The notes beneath the pieces are model-generated. The model was not told the DNA's origin. It did no database searches and worked only from the letters and a program-made list of their open reading frames with translations. A stretch of DNA of 64,000 nt from Pleodorina starrii (lineage: Eukaryota; Chlorophyta; Chlorophyceae; Chlamydomonadales; Volvocaceae), in contig BRXU01000018.1 of the NCBI GenBank assembly GCA_030267565.1, positions 1,612,001 through 1,676,000 on the forward strand, written 5' to 3'. The position numbers were made by a program, and so were the translations under genes. This document shows, in pieces, positions 26,936 to 39,700 of this stretch (the first letter of the stretch is position 1; each line of letters opens with the position of its first letter).

Positions 26936-29066
26936 AATGTCTTTTTTTTGGCTTTTCGATTTTCGTTTCGGCGTTTCTCATACCGTATTACATTCTGTAT
27001 TGCAGGATATGCATCCGTACGCATGTTCAGCCATTTTTAAGTTTGTGCTAGTTTCCGCTGATCGCGGCCGAAGTCGCATCGACGTTTCCGCGCGTAGAAA
27101 TCATCGCAATCGCTGTCAAGTATTTTATAGTGGAATTGTGACATGGCGGCGCGATGTGAATCGTATTGCTATCGTGAAGTAGAATTGCTCGGCTCCGAAA
27201 CCCCGACGCGTAAAGTGCGTATTTTGTTTTGCGTCGCGGAATGTGCTGCTCGCATATAGGATGCTGCATAGCATAGCGGGGCGTAGCGGAGCGTAGCGGA
27301 ACGTAGTGGAACGTAGCGTAGCGTAGCGTAGCAGTATAATACGTAAAGGGGTGAGACCCCTGGCCACCCCGCTGTACGGGTCTCGTGAGACTCCGAGTGG
27401 ACGGCCATCGGGCTCCCCGGGGGTCTCAGCCCTGATACCGTAGCGCGCCCTTCAAAAGTCTTCAATGCGCGAGTCTCAGAGGAATGAACTTAACAGCATT
27501 TTTAGTGCTTTGACTGCCTGATCAAATATGCGTTAGTTTGAGGGCCGTCAGCAGGTCATCAAATCCGCGATGAACGGAAGAACGGTCTCCGCACTTTGGA
27601 TAATAATAAGTTGTATACTTGGTTGTATCCTTCGTACTCATTGTAAGGCCGCTTTGAGCCTCCATGGTCATGGGAAAATGGATCCACCGCATCTTCGCAC
27701 GTGTACGTGTCTCGCCCGCCACTAATCAGTACAATATTTTGCATAGAACACACAGCAATAGACTGACTAGTGGTGGCTGAGACCGCGAAGGGGTCTCAGG
27801 GGGTCTCACCCCTTTCGATAACAAAGCATAGCGGAGCGTATCGCGGAGCGTCGCGTAGTCGGCGATTAAAGTCGTCGGCCCCGAAACCCCGACGCGTAAA
27901 GTGCGTATATTATTTTTGCGTCGTGGAATGCCTAACTCCGATATCATAGAGTTAGACTTGTCAAAGTTAGTCGCCTTAAAGTCGCGTAGTCGGCGATTAA
28001 AATCGTGCGCGCCTGTGCAGCGCTCCGCTACGTTCTGCTGTGCTTTGCTGCGCTGTCGCTCGCTCACTCGCTCGCTCGCTCGCTCAACCGCTCACTCGCT
28101 CGCTCGCTCGCTTGCTCGTTCGGACGCTCGTTCGCTCACTCGCTCGTTCGGACGCTCGGTCGCTCACTCGCTCGTTCACATAAAGCAAGTCGGCGATTTA
28201 AGTCGCGCGCTCCTGCGCTGCGCTCCGCTGAGTTCGACTGCGCTTCACTACGCTGTCGCTTGCTCGTTCGCTCGCTCGGTTTCATCGCTTAAACGCAACT
28301 CACACCCGCTCCGCTGCACTCGGCTGCACTCGGCTCAAAGTTAGTCGCCACTCGTCGCGGCTCGTCACCGCTCGCGTCGTTGCCGCTCCTTATTCGGCGC
28401 CGCTCGCCGCCGTTCGTCGTCGCCGTCGTCACCGCTCCGCTGTGTTGCGCTATGCTCGGCTATGCTGCGCTCTGCTGCACTCGGCTACATTCCGCCTCGC
28501 TGCGCTCGGCTAGCGTCGCGAAGCATACGTAGTGCAGCACAGCGTGCACGATCGCATTTTCGGAGTGTATGTAGCGAACCTACCGTAGCGTTTCGTAGCG
28601 GAGCGTAGACTAGCATAGTGAATCGTAGCGTAGCGTAGCATAGCGTAACGTAGCGCATCGTAACGGAGCATAACGCGTCGCGTAGTGTAGCGGATCGTAA
28701 TGGAGCATAGCGGAGTGTAGTGTGGAGCATAGCAGAGCGTAGCATAGCGTCACGTTGCATACCATAGCATAGTGTAGCGTAGCGTAGCATAGCATAGTGT
28801 AGTGTAGCGTAGCGTAGCGTAGCGTAGCGTAGCGTAGCGTAGCGTAGCGTAGCGTAGCATAGTGTAGCGGATCGTAATGGAGCATAGTGGAGCGTAACGA
28901 AGCATGCATCGCGTCGCATCGCGTCTCGTCGCGTCGTGTCGCATCATATCGCGTCCCGTCGCGTCGCGTCGTGTCGCGTCGCGTCGCGTCGCGTCGCGTC
29001 CGCATCCGCAAGGGGCGCTACGGCGGCCCGCGCGCTTGTAGGATTGCCCATGTCCGTGTGCCCGTG
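26936..29066. repeat. Satellite-like unit 2
   Basis: The head (26936-27230) matches unit 1 closely over roughly 290 bp. A partial second head-like block (CCCCGACGCGTAAAGTGCG) is at about 27880-27910. It then has GCTCG-rich DNA (28040-28270) and a pentamer array (28590-29000), and closes with the same CGCATCCGCAAGGGGCGCTACGG. Between the blocks, 27340-27810 has two GGGGTCTCA-containing hairpin-prone segments not seen in unit 1. Confidence 0.8.
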
Positions 29067-29330
29067 GGACGTGGGATGGAAGTAATTGGACAAGTGTAGA
29101 CTTTCGGCCATCGGACGGGCTGCATAAATAAAAGATTACATTCTTTATTGCACGGTAAATTTATTATAGGAACCCAACATCGTATGAGTAAAAACCAGTT
29201 TGGCAGTCTCCATGGACCGAGGCTGAGGCCAATCCAACACCTCTCGGCCTATAATTAATTCCAGAAGATTCATCGTTCCTTAAAGTGGAATTCTGACATG
29301 ACGGCGTGAAATGAATCTTCGTTTCGGCAA
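29067..29330. repeat. Satellite-like unit 3, decayed head only
   Basis: Retains TTACATTCTTTATTGCA (29136) and AAAGTGGAATTCTGACATG, in the same order as the heads of units 1 and 2 but heavily diverged. No pentamer array follows, so this is the right border of the array. Confidence 0.6.
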
Positions 29331-29831
29331 GTTTCGTTTGCATTGCGAACATTCTTCCCGCGAGCCGCGACCACACCACAGCAGCTCTGCTAGCCGGTCC
29401 GATCGTCTTGACGCATATTACTATTACAAAGGTTGCAAGGAGCAAACCATGAGGGGCAAACTGTTGGTTGTTGGACGCCAAGCCGCCAATGCACGCACGA
29501 TGCAGCGGTCTTCTGCGGGCCGCTCAACAAGTCCAGTCAGCAACCTAGGGGATGGACTTCTACATTCCCTGTCCTAATGTTAAAGTAGTCAAGCCTCCTC
29601 TACGGCGAATACCTCAGTAGCGAAGCCTGTGCACTCTCGTCGGCAACTGCACGTCGTCGCAACCCTTGCAAACAGTTCCGCTGTCCTTCTATTGGCAAGT
29701 CAGCCTGCGTGATGTGTAAATGATACACTCCATGTCTACTGTCAAGTAACTTCAGCCAATGCGCTGGCCGGAAGAGTTGCACAGTGCCGAGACGGCGCGC
29801 GATGCTAAACATGGGTCGGATTGCTGAAGCC

Positions 29832-30089
29832 GCAGGCATTTCAGGTATAAAGCTCTGGCTGCCTATCAGCAGGAATGTCGACACTCTCACAGTTGACGCC
29901 CTCGCCGCTCGCTTTGGAAATGCCGTATTTCGGTCGATGCGCACATGCGCTCATGCACCCGGCGGGATGACGCGCTTCGCGCGGCGCCGGCAGGCCTTGC
30001 TAACGACTCGGCTAGCAGGCATTTCGGGAAACAGCTCTGGCTGTCTATCAGCAGGAATGTCGACACTCTCACACTTCACGCCCTCGCCG
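29832..30089. repeat. Direct repeat pair of about 75 bp, offset 183 bp
   Basis: 29832-29906 and 30015-30089 share GCAGGCATTTC, AGCTCTGGCTG, CTATCAGCAGGAATGTCGAC and ACTCTCACA with a few substitutions. This suggests an old tandem duplication of a 183-bp unit. Confidence 0.75.
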
Positions 30090-32192
30090 CCCTAGCACTC
30101 AACTCCACCCGTACGGATTTAGTGGGGCCCCGCCCTTTTTCCGGCTTCAAGGAAGCCGACACCAACCCCTTGTCCGTAACCCGTTGCTGGAGGGCCCGTT
30201 GGCTCTTCCCTGGAGTACTCTTCTCGAGTCTGAAGCCCCCACTGTTGCAAGCACACCAAGTTCTGCGGACAACGAGTACGGCAGAGTACAGCAGATGACG
30301 GGGGCCCCCGTGTTGCACACACCCTTTCTCGCGCAGTCGATGGACGCGGGCAAGACTCCACTGGGTGCACGGAGCGCAGCTCCGAAACCGTCAAAGCGCC
30401 GCAACACGGTACCGGTTTTTACAGCCTAGCGCAGATACGAGACACCAGCTTCGGCAGCGGTAGCCTGGCGTATTGTTTCGACGCAGGTTTGTTCACATGC
30501 CACGGCCCTCTTCGTACGACTTCGACCTTCGGTACTGCAACGCACGCTACATGCGCTCTCGCTAGTCGCTACCCGACCCGACACGGCCACAGCCCGAGGC
30601 AGGACAGCACCAGGATCATACCGTACCCGACCTCTCCTCCGTCTCCGTGCCGCAACGGCTACGAAAGCTCCGAAACCACGAGAATGAGGATTTTTCAGCG
30701 TCAGCTCCCCGACTGCTCGGCCGCACGCGCATCCACGGCTGTGGAGCCAATGACACACCCGCAGATAGGCAACCGCCGCGGAAGGCTTGCGCCCTAACTC
30801 CTCTTCTACGCCATACCGCCAAACCAAGCCAAACCTCGCACTGCACGAGCCAGCCTTCGGCCCGCGCGCAGGTACAGCGACGCGCCTTTCAGGGTGCGTC
30901 TTTCTCTCTCTCTTAAGTCCGGCCATAGCTGTCCATGCTTACGGTAGTCGCTTGCCCACCATATTTCACACCCTGGCGCCACCGACCCACCGTCCGAGTT
31001 CTCCTAATCGCCAGAAGCCTTGACCGGCTCCTCCTCGCCGCGGGCCTCCCCCCTGGAGCCATCGAATAGCCACCCTAAGCCCTCGACCCGCGGCCCACCC
31101 CTATGGACGAATCACCCCAGGATGAGGATGAGAATGCAGCAGCCACCGTGCCCGGGGCGGGGCGCGTTTGCATGTGCATGCAGCCCCAACCCCCCTGACA
31201 CAAACACACCACCACCACCACATACACACTCACACACGCACTCACTCCCCCCGTGACGTAGCCACTGAAAGCCACCACCAATCACCACAACAACCGCCGT
31301 CGGTACACATCACCACCACCACAGCAACACCAACAGCAGCAGCAGCAGCAGCAGCGCCAGCCATATTAACGTGGCGGAGCAGCGCCCAAACGTCAAGAGG
31401 GTTTTAACGCCACCACAGCTACACCACAGCTACCCACACCAGACACCGCGCGTAGCATTACCGTACCTGCCCCGCCAGTGCGCCCTGCGGCCCGGCGCGG
31501 CCGGCCGACCCAACGCAACACACCACACGCGCAAAACACACGACGCACTCGCAGGAACTCGACCCCGCCCCCGCCCCCGCCGCCCGATACCGCTATGCGG
31601 CCACAGCTCGAACCAGACGACCCCCGAGTGAGCGCACTGTTGTTGGCTACAGCCGCATAGCGGAAGGCGTAGCCGGTCGGGTCGGCAACCAACAACCCAG
31701 TTTGCGGCCACGCAACAGCGCGAAGGTTCCCACCCCCCCCACCCCCCCCCCCGAGAGCGTGACGCCTCCGCCGAGGGGCGAGAGAGCATCGCGGGTTTCC
31801 GATGCGGCAATGCTTCCTTCCTTCCTTCCGGGGCATCGGCCTTCCTTGCTTCCTTCCTTTCGTATGCGCCATGCCCCACACTCGCCCCCCCCCCGGCCCC
31901 CGCCCTGCCCCCCGGCAAGGGTGGCACATGCCACATGCGCGACCCCCCTCACACAGTTCAATGAAAGCACAGCCCGCGTGCGCAGGCGCAGCGCAATGCA
32001 CGCGCCGGCGTGCGCTGGCGATGTTACCCCCCAACACCACAAACACACACACGATCGACCTCAGTGCTCCCAACAAAAATCGAGGGCCGCGCGGGCGCTG
32101 AAAATCCGAGGACGACACGTCGACACCCCACCGGAAGGCGGGATGGAAGGGCGTGCCCTGCCGTGTCCACACGGCGGGGGCATTTCTCCCCG

Positions 32193-32235
32193 TTCCGTCT
32201 CCATCCCTTCGCTGCGGTATCTTCTTTTTTACCCA
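32193..32235 (-). repeat. Dispersed short element, copy 5
   Basis: CCGTCTCCATCCCTTCGCTG, then CGGTATCTTCTTTTTTACCC. Same orientation as copy 3, closest to it in sequence. Confidence 0.7.
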
Positions 32236-33727
32236 CCCCCTCCCCCACTTGCCATACAACTGCCGCACAAGCCCAGTCGTGCGCGCGGCCTGCCTGCCTG
32301 GAGAACAGCCATTCCTCGGCTTGGCAGGAGCCGTCCCCTTCCCTTCCCTGTTCCCTGCACAGCGCAAAACACACATGCACCCACACACCCACACTCCCAC
32401 ACATACCGCTCAGCTGTGCGCGCTGGTGCCCGCCAACCGATGCACACTCCGTGGGGTCTTGCTCCCCCCCCTCCTAATACACCCTGCCAGAGCCATGAGC
32501 ACCCCCAAACAGCCTCGACCCCCCGACCAATAGACAAGCATCTTCACAATGCATCCGCGAATGAAGCAGCCCGCGCGGGAAACAATGCCGGCGGTCCCGT
32601 AATTTTTTGCGGGACTGCGCTTTTGCCATGCCATCTCCGCCCGTTGACAGGAAAAAGCGCGCAGGTAAACAACCACCAACTCAACGGTTCTCCAGTTCCC
32701 ACATGAGGACCCCGCCCGCCCATGCCCCTGCCAAAGCCGCCCACCACCAACTAATCCGTCGCCGCCTCCGCCGCCGCTGCTACCACCACCGGAAGGACCG
32801 CCGCCGCGGCCACTTCTGCCAGGACAGTTCTCATCGACCGAATATTTCCGAAGCGCTTTTCCGTGCCCTCTCTCCATCTCCCCTGGGGTACGCCGTGCAG
32901 GCTGCCGGCCCGAAGGCCAGCACACCCGTCGGCCACGCCCAGCTTAGCTTTCGGCCAAACCGTTCCATGACAACAACAACAACAACAACAACCACAATAC
33001 CGACCTAAAGCGAGGGACCTGTCAATTGACGAGGAGTGAGCAGCCGCCAACACGGCATCCACCATAGTACGGCATCCTCCGTACTCTTGTGCCCCCAGCA
33101 CGGCTGGGTTGCATGCGCGCATAGCTCGGCGGCCGCGAAGCGCGAAGCGGCCAAACATGCTTGATGCAGGCCGCTGCTCCCTCCTTCCCTACTTCGCTTC
33201 CATCGGAGCAACTTCACTTCATTTCTCTTCAACCAGTCACACGCTCGGCGAGCCAGCCAGTCCATAAGCCAATCAGTCGTTCAGTTCAGTCAGTTCAGTT
33301 CAGTAGGTCACTCCATCAGTCCGTCGAATCATTGATTTGCAGCCAACCAAAACCGAGAGGGCAATCTGCACACAAACAACACCCAACGTGCCAGGAAACG
33401 CACACTCCCCGGTGTCCCACCCGCCGCAGCCATCGACGTTTCATCGTCCCCTGCGCCAGCGCCGACCGAAGCACCACCACTATCACCACTATCACCACCA
33501 CCACTATCACCACCACCACCACCACCACCACACACACAGACACGCAGTTCCATGCCAACCCGCCAACAGCCGAGGGGAAGACAACCCGCAACAGCGCAAC
33601 AATTTACGACCCATGCCGTCCATACGCACGTTTGGCCGCAACGCCTTCCTCCGTCTCTTCCCTTCCCTGGTGGAAGGACAGGCGGCCGCCTCCTCGCTTG
33701 GTTCAGGTGGTTCTTGCGGACTGCACA

Positions 33728-36700
33728 TCAGGCCGATTCAGCGCCCTGCCGGCCGCCGCCCTGTTGCTGCTGGTGTCGCTTATTGTCCATGGTCCGGCCC
33801 TGGGTTCTCGTTTCAGCGTCGTTCTCTGCGTCGGCGTCAGCGTCGCTGCCGCAGCCGCCGTCGTATCGCGCCGCCACCGCCACCGCCACCGCGGCCTTAT
33901 CCGCCTCGGAAGTCGCCTGGCCCGGCGCCACCTGCTCCACCGCCGCGCCGCCGGCCCCGGCAGCGTCCGCATACCGCTGCCCTGCGTCGCTCGAGCCGCC
34001 AGCCACACCGCCGCCGCCCCTCAGCTGCGCCTCGCCACCGGGAGCCTCCGCATCCGGACCCGCCCGGACAGCCCCACCTCCCCCGGACAGCCGCGCCTGC
34101 GCCGCCGCCCTCATCGACGGCTGCTGCGCCCTCGTCTCGCCGCCCGCACCCCACAGGCGAGCCTGGTGCTCCTCCGGAACGTCGGAATGCCGCGCAGACT
34201 GCGACCCCCGCCGGCGGTACTCCCCCGCCTCCAACGGCTCCTCCTTCACCCTAGGACCGGCTCCCAGGCCAAGCTGCCGCTGCTGCTGCCGCTGCTGCTG
34301 CTGGTGCTGGGTCGCCTCCGGGCCCCCCCCGTCCGCCTGCAGCTGTTGCGCCAGGAGGGCTCCCACCGCCGCCGCCGCCGCTGCCGCCGCCCGCTCGTCC
34401 AAGAGCTGCTGCGAGCTGCGTCGGTCAGCATACGGCAGGCCCGCCGACGATGTCAGGGCTATCGGCTCCGGCCGCAGGGGCGATGGCAGATCAAGGGGCG
34501 GCTGCTGCTGCTGCTGCTGCTGGTGCTGGAGATGACCCCAATCGCCGTCCAAGGGGGGCAGATGCGGCGCCGCCGCCGCCGCTGCCGCCGTCATCAGGTC
34601 CCCACGGGACGCGGCAGCGAGCCCCGCGGCGGCGACGGCGGCGTCCCAGAGCGCCGCGAGCTGCGGGGGCGGCTGCAGCAGCGGCGGTGGGGCGGTGTCC
34701 GCCGGGAGTTGCTGCGCCGGTGTCGCGTAGGACGGCGAACGCTGCGTGGCATCGGGCAAGGAGCGGGGGAGCGAGGAGGGTCAGAGGCCCAGGTCAGATC
34801 AGGTCAGGTCAGGATGTGCGGCGGGGAAGGGACGAAGAGACCCGGCCTACGACCCGGCGAGGGAGATGGAGGCGATGGCGGGTGTAGGCTTTCGAAGCGC
34901 CCCGCCCCGCCCCGGGCTGCGACTGCGACTGCGGCCCAGCCAGCCAGCCAGCCAGCCAGTCGTCCTGTGATGACACAGCTGTGCGGCGGCGCGTGCAGTA
35001 GCACGCAAGGGCCGCACTCTCTGCGACGCGACCGGGAGGCAGCCCTGGAGGGGACGGGCAGGGACGATTACGGTACCCGCGCGCGCATGGAGCCCGGCAA
35101 CGAGAAAAGCAAGAGGGACAGGGCAGGGCAGAACAAGGGCCTGGGCCGACGGCTTCCGCGGATCAGTTGCTGCTGTGCCCTGGCGCAAAGGTCACGCACC
35201 GCCCGGTTCCCAGGTCCCATGGCCTACCCGGGGCTTGCGCGGCTCATCGCTCCCTGCGTCACCTGCAGCACAACACATCAAACCACACCGCAGCACACCA
35301 CACCGCCACACCACAGCACAGCATCGGAGCGCGCCGGTCAGTGCAGGCAGGTGCGCGGACAGGCGGCATGGGGCGGCCATCGGCGGGGCAGCACGCGGCG
35401 ACAGGGGCCGGCGTGCAAGAGACACATCGGACTGTGCGTCTCCGGTAGCACGATGCGTCCATACCAATGCAGGTCGGTAGAGCACATTGCGTTGCGCGAC
35501 GACGCCACCGGAACCGCCTTCCCGGTGCTGACCAGGCCCTGCTGGAATGCGGCCTTCAGACGGAAGGCGGGCCCCTGTCATTATGGGCCCAGGGGGCGTC
35601 AGCACCGCCTTTGTAGAACTCCAAACAGGTCATGATCAACAACCCAGTATTCGGCGCAACCCGGCAAGCCACGTCATTATTAAACGTGCCAGCGGCCCCG
35701 CACTCACCGCCGCTTTCCCGTTGCTCCGGCCGCTTGCGCCGCCGGGCATTGTGGCGTTGCAGCCTGCATGCGAGACGAGAGAGAGAGAGGAGAGGAGAGG
35801 GAGGCCCTCCAGCGTCAAAAGACGGCCAAAGCGGCTGCCAGTACTGCCATGCCAGGGTCATCCGGAATGAAAGCAATCCGCCCGACTCCAGAACCACGCT
35901 TTCAGACACGCTTTGCATGACGTTTTCGAGGTTAAGTCTATCTTGGGCGCCCGACCGCGAGAAAGGGCACATGACTGATTTTGGGAGGGCGCTGTGAGCG
36001 AGACACCCCTTTCCTCTTTTCTTCAGTTGCGCATAGGTGGCAAGGAAAGCCCGCACGGTGTTCTTTTCTCTTGGGTTGTACGCCTGGGCCGGAGCCAAGG
36101 CCATCGTCGGCAAAGGAAAAGTACTACGGTACTAATCCCCTGTCCACATGCGTAGTACAAGAATGTGCCCGCCACGATTTGCCACTCCATAACGCAGCCC
36201 TGGTTAGGTATGAATTTGCTTTTCGGGCAGCGCGTGCACATTTCAAGACAATTCAGACACGGGGCCACTCAGCCTGCATGTACTACACTCGCAACAAATG
36301 GGGAGGAATCACTCAAGCCCTCCATACTGGTTACGCCTCGACAACTTGCAAGCCTTCCATTCATTCTCCTTTTCCAGGACTTTACACGAAATTCAGCAAG
36401 CAGCGGCGCTTGAATCGCCGGTGAGATTCGGCGCCGCAGTACCGCCAGTCCGACTCGCTTTCGGCTGTGCATGAAGGGCTTTTCGCGCAACACGCGACGG
36501 CGAGGACACTGGAGCCACGGCCTGGCACAACGATCAGCAAGCCGAGGTGAGCGGATTATCCTTGCGCAATTGTACTGCGTCTGGCTTTAGGTCCTAAGGT
36601 ACTTCAGCCTCACAGAAAGTACTCCGCGAGCTGAGCCCCGCGATGGTCATGCCTGCAGTCCTGCGAGAGCCGCACGACCGCTGCGTTTTGAATACCGCTA

Positions 36701-39700
36701 GTGCAGCCGCAAAATTGAAGGGAACGTGCGGGGTGTGCGCGCGGTTTACATTTTTATTTTTACATGGGCGCCTGGCGGCGCTTGACACAAGCGTATGATG
36801 GCATGAAACGTGGCGCAGTATGGTGTACCAGGCGGCATCCACTTGGCCAAAAGGCCCCGCGGTGCCAACGGCCCCGGCCATCAGCCAACCGGACCTTCCG
36901 GTCGCCGCAGTGGTGACGGACTCCACTCCACGCACGTAGGCGGCGTCCAAAGCAAAGCGGCAAAGCGGCTGGAAAGTGCAGGCACCAGGCAGGCAGGTCA
37001 CGTCGGTGCACCCAGTCGGTTAACGGCACTTGCCCCCAGGGAAACGCCGCACTGGGCCCCATACCCCCGACCGAGTTTATAGGTTATCCCTCACTGCCAT
37101 GCCGCGGACGGCGTACACGATTCCGGGCAGCCAACCGTGCGTGTGTCCTTGTACCGAGAAGCCCCCGTCCGCTTGGGGCGGACGCGCAATCGCGCATACG
37201 AGTAAGCGAGGACGGAACCCAACCACACCCCCCACCACCCAAGCCCAGGAAAACTGGACACGCGGGTTCATGTGTAAGGGTTGTAAGCAATGCGCCCACC
37301 TTCCGATGAAATCTGATACCGGCAACCCTGCCCGCACGAGCGGTTCAGAACCACGATAGTCTGGACGAGCCATCTATCCGCTCGTCCTAGCTACGGACCC
37401 GCTTCGCGAAGCCCATGAATAATCGGAGCTCGCAGCCGGCATTATGTACATTAATACAGATTAAATCAAATTTTATAATAAAGTTACAGTGATGCAAAAT
37501 ATGCAGAAACATTTACCTGCCGAAAAAGCCGCATGAAGATGAATCGCCCACAGGAACAGGACGCCAAGTCAGCGCCGACTTGCAAGTTTTGAAAACGATA
37601 ATTTCTGTACGCCTTACACGACCTTCGTCCGTCGCCGCAAAATATCATCATCGCGCTTCATTGTGTACCCGTCGTTTACCTCCCTCCCCTCCCCACCCTG
37701 ACACACACACACACATACACGTCAGTCAAAGGCTGGTGTCAGTACACCCGTACACGTACTTTGCCCCCGATCCGTTTCTTTTTCTGCTGTCATTCCGGCA
37801 CCTGAAGCCCTCATCAGCTGCATCGCGACAAAAGGCGTATAAACTGAATTGCGTTTTGCTGGTACCGGTACTTGCCTTGCTGTCAAGGCTGTCGCACCAG
37901 CGACGTTAGATCCTGATCAGGAGCTCCTCCCCCCATAGGAAGGCCTTCCATCAAGACCATCAAGCTTGATGACCCAATCCTTCCAAGCTTTCATAAGCAC
38001 AGCACGATGCTCTTACCGTCTTACGTCATAAAGCTTTCCTTCCTAACTGGAAAACTAGCAGCCCTGAAGACCTAAAATGGGCTTTTGCGCAAACCCGAGC
38101 CAGAGGGACCAGTTCATACTCCACCCCATGCGCAGCTACCGGTTGTTTCATGGCAGACCGATAGAAGAAGACGCGCCGGACGCTCTCGCTCCGTTTTTTC
38201 CTTGCCCGTGCCGTACTACTGTACGGTATACGCGCCGCGACCCACCACGCACACCAGCTCACTCACCTCGCCCGGCAGCTGCGCTTGGTGCCATCGAACT
38301 CCGACAGCACGTGGAAGCGGCCGCACTGCTGACAGAAGCGCTGCGGGATGCCGTCTCGCAGCACGGTCTCGGCCTTGAGGTGGAAGTCGCAGATGCGGAA
38401 GCGCTGGTGGTACTCCTTCAGACTGGTCAGGTCCACGTGGCAGTCGTCCACGTGGCACATCAGCGGGAACTGCGCGGGAGGGCCGTGACGCACGGGACGA
38501 CCGTGACCGGTGATCGGCAGGGGGCGGGGTGCGGGGCGCAGCCGGGCGGGCGGACACATCAGTCGGGCACATACACACATGTCGGTCGGACCGCTCGCGT
38601 CCGTCTGTCCTACTGCCCATCATCGGCGGCGGACGATGCGGGGATAGACGGGCCGGCCGGGCCGGGCCGGGCCGGCAGCGGCAAGGGTGCATCCGTGCAC
38701 GGCGGCAAGCAGCCTGGACCCCGCCGCCAGCAACCCAGCCCCAGCCCGTCAGCACGGCCCGCGCAGCAAGCACGACCTGGACCGCCTCCTCTCCCTCCCC
38801 TCCTCGCTGCCAGCCACCATCACGCAACACGCACTCCTTACCTTGCCGCCGCCGGGCGGCCCGTCCCACCCCGCACGGCCACCGAAGCCCGACTTGCTGC
38901 CGCGCCCCCAGCCCCCGCCCGGCGCCCGGCTGCCGCCAGCGCCGCCGCTGCCCTCCTCCACGTGGTCCGGGTCGTCCTCCTCCGGGGACGCCCGCCGCCG
39001 CTTGCCGCCGCCGCCACTGGCTCCGAAACCGCCGCCGCCAGCAGCAGCAGCAGCAGCAGCAGAATCCTCCTCGCGGGGCGCCAGCGCCTGCACACCAGCA
39101 GTGGGCCAGCTGCCGCCGGTGCGCGCAGCCGCGAGTTGCATCGCTGTCGCGGCAACTGCAGCGGCCGTAACCCCGCCGCCATCGCCTCCTCCGCCGCCGC
39201 CGGGCGACGGCCAGCGATGCGGCGAGCTCAGGCGGGCGAGCTCCGCTGAGCTGTACTGAGGCGGCAGCAGCGACAGCGCGGACCTACTTCCCTCACCTGC
39301 CCCCCGCAAGCCAACGACGCCGCCGAGCGCCGCTGCCGCCGCGCCCCGGCCGCCGTGGAGCGGCGGCAGCGCCGCCGCCAGCGAGCCGCCGCTGGCCGCC
39401 GCCGCCGCCGCGCTGAGGATTCCCAGACCACCCGTGCAGGTACCGCCGCCACCACTGCCGCCCTGTTGCGCTGGCGCCGGCAGGAAGCTAGCAGGGTTGG
39501 ACGTTCCGCTCCTGCCGGTGGATGCGAACCGGCTAGGCAGCGCCATGCCGCCTCCGCCTCCACCGCCGCCGCCAGGTGGGCCCAGCAGCCGCAGGTCCAG
39601 CACCTCCGGGTCCAGGTCCCGCCTGAGGCCCGGCTCCCCTCCGCCACCACCACCGCCACCACCACCGCTGGCGCTGCTATCATCCGCCGCCGCCGCCCCC

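Larger units (their letters stand above)
29331..33727. other. Gene-free region downstream of the BTB-SBP gene
   Basis: Frames on both strands lack family motifs and consistent exon structure. It includes a 183-bp-offset direct repeat (29832-30089), CAC/CAG-rich tracts (31200-31360), poly-C runs (31730-31760) and one dispersed short element (32193-32235). A plus-strand frame at 30184-30429 (ending KPSKRRNTVPVFTA) has a protein-like composition but no family; I do not call it a gene. Confidence 0.5.

Noticed and set aside
25909..29011. Repetitive frames rich in ATLRYAT-like peptides
   Set aside because: Direct translations of degenerate pentamer arrays.
30426..30926. 166-codon minus-strand frame, Arg/Ala/Val-rich
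   Set aside because: No recognised family, no supporting neighbouring exons, and composition typical of random GC-rich DNA.
33161..35635. 824-codon plus-strand open frame
   Set aside because: It lies antisense to the C-terminal exons of the BTB-SBP gene. It is long only because GC-rich DNA lacks stops; Arg/Pro/Leu composition, no domain.
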